64,000 nt of DNA, taken from NCBI RefSeq assembly GCF_026283965.1, contig NZ_JAPDPD010000004.1, positions 1 to 64,000 on the forward strand. Direction: 5' to 3'. The translations under genes and the position numbers were made by a program. The first letter of the stretch is position 1, and each line of letters begins with the position of its first letter. The stretch comes from Dyella subtropica. Its GTDB lineage: Bacteria > Pseudomonadota > Gammaproteobacteria > Xanthomonadales > Rhodanobacteraceae. The notes beneath the pieces were generated by a model. That model did not search any database. It was not told the origin of the DNA and saw only the letters and a list, made by a program, of their open reading frames with translations. Of the stretch, positions 34,960-42,645 are shown piece by piece.

Positions 34960-37218
34960 TCAGGCCTGCGCCTGTGCTGCGATCTGCTCGATCTGGATCA
35001 CTACGAATTCGGCGGGCTTGAGCGGCGCAAAGCCGACCAGGATGTTGACGATGCCCAGGTCGATGTCGTTCTGCGTGGTGGTTTCGCTGTCGCATTTGAC
35101 GAAGTACGCCTGCTTGGGCGTGCTGCCTTGGAAGGCGCCCTTCAGGAAAAGGTTTTGCATGAACGCGCCGACGTTCAAGCGTATCGAGGCCCATAGCGGC
35201 TCATCGTTGGGCTCGAACACCGCCCACTTCGTGCCGCGATAGAGGCTTTCCTCGATAAACAGCGCCGTACGGCGCACCGGAACGTACTTCCACTCGCTGG
35301 CTTGCGCGTCGGCGCCGACCAGGGTGCGCGCACCCCATAGCACCGAGCCGTAGACAGGAAAATTGCGGAAGCAATTGAGCCCCAGTGGATTGAGCACCCC
35401 GTTCTCCGGGTCGCTCAACTTGTAGGTCATGCTCTGCACGCCACCCAGCGTCGCCTTGGTGCCGGCCGGTGCCTTCCATACGCCGCGGCTGCCATCGGTG
35501 GTGGCATATACGCCAGCCACCACACCGCAGGGCGCAAAGGTGCGCAGCTGATATTTGTTCAAGGGATCGGGCAGGCGCAGCCGTGGGAAGAACGCCGCGC
35601 CATTCGGGTCGACTACCGCCAGTTGGCTGCTCTTCCAGTCCACGGCGCCAGCCACCGTGGTCACGTTCGGCGGCGAGTCGATCAGCAGGAACGCTCGCCG
35701 CTGGTTGCACAGGGCGATAGAGGCACCATAGATCGCGTTCGTGTTGATGCTGGGGTCGAGCGATGTTGGGTCGCTGGCCAGCGCACGCGTGGCATCCGGG
35801 ATACACAGCAGGTTGAATAGATCGACTTTCTGCAGCGCATAGATACCGGTGAACGCGGCCTGGTCGCCGATGATGTCGGCCGTGGCGGGCAGGCCGGTAC
35901 CACTGGAGCCCTTCACGGAAGCGGTCTGTTGCGTATTGGTGTTGCCGGTGCCCAGCGCATAGTGCGCGACGTTGGCTGTGGTGTTGAGGCCAAGCGTGGC
36001 CGCACTCGCGTTCAAGCCCGACGCGCCCGACGGGTCGCCGATGGTGATCACCGCGTCGGGGTAACCGGGCAACAGTGCGTTGATACGCAACGCCTGGGTG
36101 GGTGGTGTGCTGGCCAACTGCGTCACCGAGACCTGCACGGTGGCCCCTGGCATCTGGACCGCCAGCGCCGCATTGATGGCTTGTTGAAGCTGGGTGGCGA
36201 GGCCGTCCAGCGTCATCGGCAACTGGCTGTTGTTTGCGATCACCTTCACCGTCAGCGGAAAGCCCACCGGCGGCGTTGCGGGCAGCGAGGTGTTCAACAC
36301 CAGGCCATAGTCCTTCGTCACCGCGGAGTTGGCGACCGCCACGTTCGAAGCGGCCTCTGCAGCGCCGCTGTAGTTCTGCGTCAGCGTCAGACTCGTGGCG
36401 GAGTTGATGGCAAGGATGCGGTAAGGCGTCTTGGTGACATCCGCGGCGAACATGATCCACTGGCCGAATTTGAGTTCGGTGGTAAACGCCGTGCCGGTGC
36501 CGATCACGTTGGCGCTGCCGGCCGTGACCGCCACCGTTCCCGTGATCGTCGTCGTGCCGCCGATCACGCTGGCAATGGAGTAGGGCGTAACGGCCGTGCC
36601 GACCAGGCCCGTCTGCGCGATGCTGCCAAGCGCCTTGATGCCCGTGAGCTGCGCAGCGGTGGGGGTATCCATCATGACCAGCCTCGACCCGCTATCCGGA
36701 TCGTTGACTACGGTCTGTACCCAGTTGCTCTTGCCGTTGTCATACGAGACCGAGGGAAAGAACTCCCGGGTGCCGCCGGCGAGATCGGTGATGGTGAGAT
36801 TGAACGTCTTGGGATCGCCCCCCGCGCCGCCAGGCGTCAGATGGATGTAGTCGATGTCGATCAGCAGATTGCCATTGGCCGCCGTGCCGCTGCCGAGCGC
36901 TCTGAAGGGGAAGTTCTGGAAAACGACGGTGGCCGCGGTCTCACTCAATGACGTGGCAGGCGTTCGCACCACGAACGCCTGCGAACCGCCATTCTGGAAA
37001 AACTGCTGCACGGCGTAGCTGAGTTCGCTGGTGGCCGAGAGGCCGCCATACAGGCGCTCGTAATCGGAGAAACTGAAAATCTCCTGCGCACGGTTGTCGA
37101 TGCCGCTGACGGTGTAGCCGACAAACGCGGCGATGGAGGTCTGAACGCCGGTAATGGGGTGGGAGGAACTCTGCAGCTCCTGCACATAGACCCCGGGGTA
37201 ACTGTAGGACGTCGCCAT
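34960..37218 (-). CDS. Phage tail sheath protein
   Basis: 752 residues. The N-terminus MATSYSYPGVYVQEL, IAAFVGYTVSG and FFQNGGSQAFVVR and the C-terminal sheath domain (about 540-752; FPVYGSVLWGARTL, YVPVRRTALFIEESLYRG, NDEPLWASIRLNVGAFM) define it. The middle (about 170-430) carries long beta-rich insertions that would face outward. It powers contraction. Afp/Pvc encode three sheath proteins; here one only. AAGGTGA sits before the ATG. Confidence 0.93.
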   Translation of the reverse strand: MATSYSYPGVYVQELQSSSHPITGVQTSIAAFVGYTVSGIDNRAQEIFSFSDYERLYGGLSATSELSYAVQQFFQNGGSQAFVVRTPATSLSETAATVVFQNFPFRALGSGTAANGNLLIDIDYIHLTPGGAGGDPKTFNLTITDLAGGTREFFPSVSYDNGKSNWVQTVVNDPDSGSRLVMMDTPTAAQLTGIKALGSIAQTGLVGTAVTPYSIASVIGGTTTITGTVAVTAGSANVIGTGTAFTTELKFGQWIMFAADVTKTPYRILAINSATSLTLTQNYSGAAEAASNVAVANSAVTKDYGLVLNTSLPATPPVGFPLTVKVIANNSQLPMTLDGLATQLQQAINAALAVQMPGATVQVSVTQLASTPPTQALRINALLPGYPDAVITIGDPSGASGLNASAATLGLNTTANVAHYALGTGNTNTQQTASVKGSSGTGLPATADIIGDQAAFTGIYALQKVDLFNLLCIPDATRALASDPTSLDPSINTNAIYGASIALCNQRRAFLLIDSPPNVTTVAGAVDWKSSQLAVVDPNGAAFFPRLRLPDPLNKYQLRTFAPCGVVAGVYATTDGSRGVWKAPAGTKATLGGVQSMTYKLSDPENGVLNPLGLNCFRNFPVYGSVLWGARTLVGADAQASEWKYVPVRRTALFIEESLYRGTKWAVFEPNDEPLWASIRLNVGAFMQNLFLKGAFQGSTPKQAYFVKCDSETTTQNDIDLGIVNILVGFAPLKPAEFVVIQIEQIAAQAQA

Positions 37219-37282
37219 GTTTGGTCACCTTGCTAACGTTGGGAACGAAGCATCAGACGGCAGCGGGGCATCGAATCCCCGG

Positions 37283-37555
37283 TTATTCGTTTGGAACGGT
37301 GAAACCCGCAATCAGTCGATCCAGGAGTGCGTCGGTCGCTGAGCCCGGCGCGCGTCGCCGGTAGCGCACGCGCCCGTCCACCGCGCCGACCGCATCGATC
37401 AGCTCCGCTGCTTGCAGCCGAGCCAAAGCGGACGCCACCGGTTCGATAAACGAGGGGTCGAGATTCAGCCACCACTGCGTAATGCCCTCCTTGGTATCTC
37501 CCGCCAGCGGATTCATGCGCACATAAAGAGCCAAGCGCCGCACGATCTCAGGCAC
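37283..37555 (-). CDS. Small first protein of the eCIS operon
   Basis: About 90 residues. VPEIVRRLALYVRMNPLAGDTKEGI then QWWL is a pattern seen in a small protein that often precedes the sheath gene in related clusters; role unknown. A GTG start at 37555 is chosen because the sigma-54 promoter predicts transcription from about 37596, giving a 40-base leader with GAGAGG. The ATG at 37594 would be almost leaderless. Sheath follows 64 bases downstream. Confidence 0.65.
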   Translation of the reverse strand: MPEIVRRLALYVRMNPLAGDTKEGITQWWLNLDPSFIEPVASALARLQAAELIDAVGAVDGRVRYRRRAPGSATDALLDRLIAGFTVPNE

Positions 37556-37606
37556 TGACGCCGGATCGCCTCTCGCTGGATCGCCGCCGTTCATGGCAGG
37601 GGAAGG

Positions 37607-37623
37607 TGCAAGCCTGATGCCAA
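37607..37623 (-). promoter_or_regulatory. Sigma-54 (-24/-12) promoter of the eCIS operon
   Basis: On the minus strand the bases are TTGGCATCAGGCTTGCA. GG at -25/-24 and GC at -13/-12 have the exact 12-base register of RpoN promoters (consensus TTGGCACG-N4-TTGCW). The predicted start site is near 37596, just ahead of the first operon gene. Confidence 0.75.
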
Positions 37624-37684
37624 GTGGTATCGGGCGTAAGTCATTGTTCCGATGAGGCAGCGCATTCGACGCTGAGCCTGGATG

Positions 37685-37698
37685 GGACATTTTCGTCT
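37685..37698. promoter_or_regulatory. Imperfect upstream activator site for the eCIS promoter
   Basis: GGACATTTTCGTCT matches the perfect palindrome at 37752-37765 at 10 of 14 positions, keeping GGACA and GTC. Its centre lies about 95 bases upstream of the predicted start. Confidence 0.4.
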
Positions 37699-37751
37699 GC
37701 ATGGCGCAAATGCATCCGCCGCGGATGGCGGAGCGAGCGGATCTTCCGGGT

Positions 37752-37765
37752 GGACAAATTTGTCC
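37752..37765. promoter_or_regulatory. Perfect palindrome, candidate enhancer site for the sigma-54 activator
   Basis: GGACAAATTTGTCC is a perfect 14-bp palindrome about 162 bases upstream of the predicted sigma-54 start, a usual distance for enhancer-binding proteins. The likely ligand is the product of 5346-6713. Confidence 0.55.
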
Positions 37766-37844
37766 GGCTTCCTGCGCTTCTTTGTCTAGTTTGCATAACC
37801 CCGCCGATCCCATAGGGTGGGGTACTGCCCGGGGGGGAGTCGTG

Positions 37845-38141
37845 ATGTCGCATCGATCGCTTGGATTGTTCGAGCAGGATACGCAGGGCCGCCACTTCGG
37901 CTGCAAGAACCATGTCAATGCCGACGCCGCACACAACTTCATTCGTACATTCACGGTGACACCGGCCTCGGTGCACGACTCACAACGGATCGACGTGTCG
38001 CTCAACATCACGCAGAAAGGATGGCCGCGCTACGGCGGCTCAGCCTACCGCTCGGAGGCGACCGCGCAGCGCTGTAAGGATCGCGATCTGCAAGACCGCA
38101 CGATGCACAGGGCGCAACTCAATTCCATGAATAAACATTAG
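37845..38141 (+). pseudogene. IS5-type transposase remnant
   Basis: A plus-strand reading frame carries HFGCKNHVNADAAHNFIR, TVTPASVHDSQ and GGSAYRSEA, the core of IS5-family DDE transposases (usual YGYKNHVNVD, VTxAxVHDSQ, DSAYRS). The catalytic Asp of DSAYRS is Gly here, a stretch in between is shortened, and both ends of the element are missing. It marks an old insertion between the eCIS promoter region and the lectin gene. Confidence 0.65.
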
Positions 38142-38152
38142 GGGATATAATC

Positions 38153-38644
38153 ATGTCGCTATACCCTGTACCTGTCGACTCGAACGCAAACTCTGTAGCA
38201 GGAAGTGGAGTTGCGTCATTCAAGGCATTTTTAGGTGGTCCTTTAAAACCAGGTGATACTATAACAATAAGTGTTGAACCATTGGCTATTTGGAATTCTG
38301 GTGGATCAATTGCAGGTACAAATGCATCCGGTTTTGCCGTAAATCCAAACAATATACCTCCCATTGACTATTCATCATTTGTTCCATGTCAGCCGAATGC
38401 TCACGAGGTACCAACGTACCCGAATGCCGCAAATTATGGTTTTGGCGTTGGCGTTCTCGTTGGGTCATTGGACGGAGGATCAACATTCTTTGCAGTCGGT
38501 ACCAACTTTAGTATGGTCTATTTAGGTAGCGGTGACTCCGCTGCAGCACCAGCCGGAATTAGCTTATTTTTCTGGGATGTCAACAGTGCTGACAACGTAG
38601 GGTCGCTGATGGCTTCAGTTAATGTAATCCGCGCAAATGCATGA
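38153..38644 (+). CDS. LecA (PA-IL)-like lectin domain protein
   Basis: 163 residues, no signal peptide. The fold pattern of Pseudomonas LecA can be followed: LKPGDTITISVEPLAIW, YGFGVGVLVGSLDGG, FFAVG, LFFWDVNSADNVGSL. LecA binds galactose through calcium held by Asp100, Thr104, Asn107 and Asn108; here the loop reads WDVNSADNVGS, keeping the Asp and a DN pair but not every ligand. The gene is AT-richer than all its neighbours (many A/T third positions), a sign of transfer. AGGGGAT precedes the ATG. It is next to a transposase remnant and divergent from the eCIS operon, so it may be unrelated cargo or a particle-associated adhesin. Confidence 0.65.
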   Translation: MSLYPVPVDSNANSVAGSGVASFKAFLGGPLKPGDTITISVEPLAIWNSGGSIAGTNASGFAVNPNNIPPIDYSSFVPCQPNAHEVPTYPNAANYGFGVGVLVGSLDGGSTFFAVGTNFSMVYLGSGDSAAAPAGISLFFWDVNSADNVGSLMASVNVIRANA

Positions 38645-38680
38645 TGTCGAAATTAGTCGTGGGGAAATCGGGGTGAAATC

Positions 38681-38724
38681 GGGGTCAGGTTCGCTTTCTG
38701 TGCGAGATAAGTGAACCCGACCCC
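38681..38724. repeat. Inverted repeat downstream of the lectin gene
   Basis: GGGGTCAGGTTCGCTTTCT and its near-complement (38705-38724) form a long hairpin. Similar GGGGTCAGGTTC repeats are scattered in proteobacterial genomes, often near REP-associated elements. It may end lectin transcription. Confidence 0.55.
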
Positions 38725-38868
38725 GTTTCGCTGTCGTGGCACCACTTTTTCCAGTGCCAGACGTTGACCGCATGGCGTTGCCGAGAGGGTCGTGCTCTCG
38801 AAATATCCCGTACGAAATGTGTGAGGGGGGAGTTCCGTAGGATGGGGTTCTGAAGGCTGACGTGACCG

Positions 38869-40020
38869 CTATCTCAGCGAAAGCAGCGCGGCGAGCGTGA
38901 CCTCTGGGAAGATCCGGCTCACAAACCAGTAGGAGCCAACGCAGGCGATGACAAGTGACATCGCCCAGGCCAGGCCGTTGCGACCCCGTGCTGTCAGTAC
39001 GGGCATAAGCAATACGGGCATGGCCATCAACACGATGAGTAACTGCCCCAGTTCAACCCCGATATTGAAACCGGCCAACGCCAGCACCCGATGCGAGGTC
39101 GATAGCATGAGGTCGTTGAGCATGGAGGCGAAGCCCATGCCATGCAGCAGTCCAAACACAAAAACCAGATAACCCTCCCGATGCCTTCCCAGCACCGGCC
39201 AGATATTGTTCACGGCGGTGAATACGATCGACAAGGCAATGCCCGGCTCGACGATGATGGCGGGCAAGGTGACTATCTTCATGCTCGACAATGCCAAGGT
39301 CAGCGAGTGCGCCAAGGTAAAGATCGATACCAGCTTGAGCAGGGTCAGCAATCGCTGACGGAGCGGCTCGGCGGCGACCGCGGCATGGAGGGGGACCATC
39401 GCCGACAGGATCAGCGTGAGCACGAACAGAATGTGATCCCACCCATTCAGAATGTGGTGAAAGCCATGGTTGACGAAGCCCAGGAAGGAGTGCAGTGAAT
39501 CGTCTCCCTTCAAGGGCAGGTGTACCGGCTCACCGGTGGGTGCGGCCACCAGCGTCTCCGCCTCGGCCTTGATGCGATGCGTGGTGACAATGACGCGATG
39601 TTGCCGATTGCGTTGCGCCAGAAAGGTATAGCGCACATTGGTTTCACCGCTGGCGCCATGGCAGTCGAAGCTGCCGATCAAAACGGCAAAGGGTTCGGAC
39701 TGACGGGTTTCCACTTGCAGATCGACGTTTGCATCAGGCGAACACGTACGTGACCCCCGGTCGAATTGCAATGCTTTGCCAAAGAGATTCTTGAGTGCCG
39801 GCTGTCGTTGACGAAGCTCACCCCAGGTGATGACCAGGTCGTTGTTGGCATCCAGTGGAATCTCTTCATTCAGATCGGCCAGGCTGATCGACCATTGCAC
39901 TGCGAGCTTTTCATCGTGCGGCGTGACATCCAGATAGCTGAGGCTGGTGGTGTGAGCCAGACCGGCCTGGCATGCAAAAAGCGTGAGTAGAAAGAACAGT
40001 ATTCGATTAGCGCGCCGCAT
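38869..40020 (-). CDS. HupE/UreJ family membrane protein
   Basis: 383 residues. A signal peptide (about 1-22, ending GLA/HTT) leads to a periplasmic beta domain, then a C-terminal block of about six membrane helices with FVNHGFHHILNGWDHILFVL (about 192-211), the His-rich HupE/UreJ_2 signature that suggests metal handling. The usual annotation is metal (nickel) transport, unproven for this subgroup. ATG at 40020 has GGGAGG and overlaps the TPR gene's end, so the two are coupled. Related genes often lie beside DUF4331 genes, as found at 49.7-52 kb. Confidence 0.82.
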   Translation of the reverse strand: MRRANRILFFLLTLFACQAGLAHTTSLSYLDVTPHDEKLAVQWSISLADLNEEIPLDANNDLVITWGELRQRQPALKNLFGKALQFDRGSRTCSPDANVDLQVETRQSEPFAVLIGSFDCHGASGETNVRYTFLAQRNRQHRVIVTTHRIKAEAETLVAAPTGEPVHLPLKGDDSLHSFLGFVNHGFHHILNGWDHILFVLTLILSAMVPLHAAVAAEPLRQRLLTLLKLVSIFTLAHSLTLALSSMKIVTLPAIIVEPGIALSIVFTAVNNIWPVLGRHREGYLVFVFGLLHGMGFASMLNDLMLSTSHRVLALAGFNIGVELGQLLIVLMAMPVLLMPVLTARGRNGLAWAMSLVIACVGSYWFVSRIFPEVTLAALLSLR

Positions 40021-41257
40021 GAGCGCCTCCCTGCGTGATGGCACCCGCTGCCGCTTTGGCCGATGCCATGGTATTCAAAGCGGGATAGACGCCGGGATTT
40101 TCCGCAAGCCAGCGCCGCACATCGGCGACGGCCGCCGGGTTATGCGCAGCCAGCGCGGCCTCCATGAGTAACCGGGCGGTGAGGGGCGTTTTCATTTGGC
40201 GCCAGTTTTCACTCGCCAGGGCCAACCCGCGAGGTACATTCTTCAAGAGATACAACTGCGCACGAATCTCTTCGGCGTAATAGGGTTGATCGCCAAGCAA
40301 CTCGCGTTGCTCGATGCGTTGCGAAAGGTCGGTAACGGCGTCGGCGTAGCGAGCATCCGAGAGCGCGGCATAAGCAAGGCAGCGCCGCATTAGCACGATG
40401 ATCGTGTCCGGAGCGTTATCGATCGCCGCAAGCGCATCCTGCGGTCGGCCACGCTCCAGCAGAAAATCGGTGTAGCCAGTGAGCACGTCGGTCGCGTTGG
40501 CATCCAGCTGATGGGCTTGCCGAAAATAAGCCTCGGCTTGATCGAACTTCTGCATGCGCCAGGCGGCATCGGCCAGGGCGGTCAGCGTCCAGCGACGCTG
40601 GCCGGGATCATCGGCGGGTAGATCCTGCAGAGCGGCAACGAGCAGGGCATAGCCGCCGGCGATATCGGGTCCGGTTATTTTCACGTAGCCCTCGCAAAGC
40701 TTCGCTGCCGTGGGGTCAAGCTCTTGCAGGGACGCGCATGAGCGCAAGGCCGCCGCCGCATCGTCGTTGGCTACCTGCAGCAAAGCGAGATCGAACCAGG
40801 CATGCGCATCGTCGGGAGCGAGCTTGAGCAACACGCCGAGATCGGCTCTGGCCTCGGTGTAGCGATGAAAGTATTGATGCAGCGCGATTCGGGCTCGATA
40901 CGTTCGGGCCGGTACATCCGCCTGCGTCATCCAGGGTGTCAGTACGGATTGTGCGTAGCCGTAGTAGCGCGCGTCACGGGTGCGTCCGGCTACATCCAGA
41001 TAGAGCTGGGCCAGTTCGGTGGCCACCGGCAAACTGTCGGGCTTGCGCGTCAGTGCATCGTTCAGGCGACGGATCTTTGCATCGACAAAAACACGGGTCT
41101 GCGGAAGCCTGAGCAAAACCTCTTGGTCATCCGTGGGCCGATGGGGCAGGGCGATGGCTGGCGTTGCCAGCGCGAGTGTTGCCCATATCAGATAGCCACC
41201 AACACGCGGGATTAATCCAGGAATTCGACTGCGAAAAACAGTGACAGCTTTCCTCAC
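40007..41257 (-). CDS. Secreted tetratricopeptide-repeat protein
   Basis: 416 residues. An N-terminal signal/anchor (about 20-37) precedes TPR-like helical pairs, for example AHAWFDLALLQVANDDAAAALRS-type repeats at about 150-172 and AEAYFRQAHQLDANATDVL at about 240-258. It would act as a periplasmic scaffold. GTG start at 41257 with GGGAGG upstream. It forms a two-gene operon with the HupE-like gene. An AT-rich promoter region with ATACTcaAGTAT (41300-41311) lies between it and the divergent SnoaL-like gene. Confidence 0.8.
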   Translation of the reverse strand: MRKAVTVFRSRIPGLIPRVGGYLIWATLALATPAIALPHRPTDDQEVLLRLPQTRVFVDAKIRRLNDALTRKPDSLPVATELAQLYLDVAGRTRDARYYGYAQSVLTPWMTQADVPARTYRARIALHQYFHRYTEARADLGVLLKLAPDDAHAWFDLALLQVANDDAAAALRSCASLQELDPTAAKLCEGYVKITGPDIAGGYALLVAALQDLPADDPGQRRWTLTALADAAWRMQKFDQAEAYFRQAHQLDANATDVLTGYTDFLLERGRPQDALAAIDNAPDTIIVLMRRCLAYAALSDARYADAVTDLSQRIEQRELLGDQPYYAEEIRAQLYLLKNVPRGLALASENWRQMKTPLTARLLMEAALAAHNPAAVADVRRWLAENPGVYPALNTMASAKAAAGAITQGGAHAAR

Positions 41258-41396
41258 CGAAAACCTCCCATGTCACGTATCGGACCCATATTTGATCATA
41301 TACTCAAGTATGTTTGTGACACTGAGTTGTTGCGCAGTCGGCAATATCATGCAGCGTGAATTCGTCGTGAAATTGGACTAAATCACTAGAGGTTTT

Positions 41397-41768
41397 ATGG
41401 ACGCAGAAACCGCACTTCCGCTATTGAACACTTACGCCGCCGCCTGGTCCGAACCAGATTCAGCCAAACGCCTGAAGATGCTCGAGGCCACCTGGGTCAG
41501 TGACGGGACGTACTACGACCCGCATGTCGAGGTCATCGGCCATCAGGCCCTGGCGGACTACATGCACGGGTTCCAGGGCAACGTGCCGGGAGGGCACTTT
41601 GTTTACACGACCAAGCCCGACGGCCACCACAATTTCTTCCGAGTGAGCTGGAAACTGCTCGACGCCGCCAAGACCACCCTGCATGTCGGAACCAGTTTCA
41701 TGCAGTTTGCGGATGAGGGGCGGCTTGTCCGCGTCACCGGTTTCTTCGGTGAGCCGGTTGGCGCTTAG
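41397..41768 (+). CDS. SnoaL/NTF2-like domain protein
   Basis: 123 residues, a single SnoaL-like alpha+beta barrel: WSEPDSAKRLKMLEATWVSDGTY (key residues about 17-39), YDPHVEVIGHQALADYM, and a final FFGEP. Family members bind or isomerise small hydrophobic molecules; the substrate here is unknown. AGAGG before the ATG. Followed by a hairpin that may end transcription. Confidence 0.82.
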   Translation: MDAETALPLLNTYAAAWSEPDSAKRLKMLEATWVSDGTYYDPHVEVIGHQALADYMHGFQGNVPGGHFVYTTKPDGHHNFFRVSWKLLDAAKTTLHVGTSFMQFADEGRLVRVTGFFGEPVGA

Positions 41769-41782
41769 CAGATAGGAGTTGG

Positions 41783-41819
41783 TTCAAAATCTCTGCGAGG
41801 GCGACGCAGAAATTTTGAA
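41783..41819. terminator. Hairpin after the SnoaL-like gene
   Basis: TTCAAAATCTCTGCG (41783-41797) and CGCAGAAATTTTGAA (41805-41819) form 15-bp arms with one mismatch around a 7-base loop. It lies 15 bases after the stop codon. It lacks a long T tract, so it could also be a repeat or a mobile-element end. Confidence 0.45.
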
Positions 41820-41842
41820 TAGGCTTTGAAAGCCAGTCCTAA

Positions 41843-41962
41843 ATGGCGGCATCTGATGATGATTTCGCCGAGTTGATCACTACGTTCCATCGGTTGCCCG
41901 CTGCACCCCGCCGGCGGCTTTTGACCTTCCTGGCGCAACTGCCGACACCGAACCCGCGCTAA
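41843..41962 (+). CDS. Possible 39-residue small protein
   Basis: An ORF starting MAASDDDFAELITTFHR and ending in a basic helix rich in Arg and Leu. GC-rich third positions fit coding, but no ribosome site is seen. It lies in the 285-bp gap before the MarR gene. Doubtful. Confidence 0.2.
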   Translation: MAASDDDFAELITTFHRLPAAPRRRLLTFLAQLPTPNPR

Positions 41963-42025
41963 GGCGCTCTCCAGCCTTGGTGGTGTAAGGCCCGCTGCTT
42001 GACGGCCATGTGGTCCATCCATATA

Positions 42026-42040
42026 GTTGCTAGTAGCAAC
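42026..42040. promoter_or_regulatory. Palindromic operator upstream of the MarR gene
   Basis: GTTGCTAGTAGCAAC is a perfect 7-1-7 palindrome ending 13 bases before the ATG at 42054. A related site lies at 42614-42633 before the acetyltransferase gene. Probably bound by the MarR-type regulator itself. Confidence 0.65.
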
Positions 42041-42053
42041 GATATGAGCCGCT

Positions 42054-42599
42054 ATGTCCAAGAGCCGGAACAAACCCTCGAACCAGCAGCCGTCCCTTCA
42101 GCGGGACGCCGAAGCGCTGCACGCCGCAGTGTCCGATCTGGTGCGGGTGTATCAGTTTCGTGATCGGGACAAGATCTGCTGCTACGACATCTCAGTCACC
42201 CAGTGCTATGCGCTGGAGGCACTCGTCGAGCGCGGCCCGTGCCGCAGCCAGGCACTTGCTGAGGTGCTGATGCTCGACAAGAGCACCACGACGCGCGTGG
42301 TCGATGCGCTGGTGCGCAAAGGCTATGCGGCGCGCCTTCCCGATCCCGTCGATGCACGGGCGGTGTCCCTGGAGGTCACGCCGGCGGGACGGAAGCTCTA
42401 CGAACAGATCAACGCGGAACTGATCGAGCAGCAGGTCGCCCTGTTGCGCGATCTAGAGCCCGACGTGCGCGCTGGCGCGACAGAGATCCTTCGGCGTCTG
42501 GCCAAAGCAGCCCAGGCTCGTTTCACCGTCGGCGTCAGCGTCGGCGGTTGCGCACCGAGCTGCGGCACGGATGCGAAGCCAGACCCGAAGTGCGGTTGA
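42054..42599 (+). CDS. MarR family transcriptional regulator with Cys-rich tail
   Basis: 181 residues. A winged helix is clear: SQALAEVLMLDKSTTTRVVDALVRKGY (key residues about 65-91) and the wing DPVDARAVSLEVTPAG. It has Cys at about 42, 43, 51 and 63 and in the tail GGCAPSCGTD and KCG (166, 170, 180), suggesting it senses a thiophilic ligand such as a trivalent arsenical. It heads the arsenic island, before the ArsN1-like gene, and similar palindromes precede both, so it likely represses both. No good ribosome site; an overlapping ATG at 42044 is out of frame. Confidence 0.85.
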   Translation: MSKSRNKPSNQQPSLQRDAEALHAAVSDLVRVYQFRDRDKICCYDISVTQCYALEALVERGPCRSQALAEVLMLDKSTTTRVVDALVRKGYAARLPDPVDARAVSLEVTPAGRKLYEQINAELIEQQVALLRDLEPDVRAGATEILRRLAKAAQARFTVGVSVGGCAPSCGTDAKPDPKCG

Positions 42600-42613
42600 T
42601 TTTTTTTGCTCAA

Positions 42614-42633
42614 ATAGTTGTTACTGCCAACTT
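42614..42633. promoter_or_regulatory. Second MarR-type operator
   Basis: ATAGTTGTTACTGCCAACTT resembles ATAGTTGCTAGTAGCAACGA at 42023-42042 (about 14 of 20 bases) and keeps the AGTTG...CAACT symmetry. It sits immediately before AAAGGAG and the ATG at 42646. Confidence 0.5.
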
Positions 42634-42645
42634 AAAGGAGTGCCC

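Noticed and set aside
6731-37555. Prophage or R-type tailocin
   Set aside because: No capsid, portal, terminase, lysis or integrase genes; the AAA+ ATPase, DUF4255, DUF6519 and DUF4157 genes mark an eCIS.
37701-37844. Coding start of the transposase remnant
   Set aside because: The first 48 or so codons of that frame overlap the promoter and activator sites of the eCIS operon and show no transposase similarity.
42599-42607. T tract after the MarR gene as a terminator
   Set aside because: No stable stem precedes the T run.
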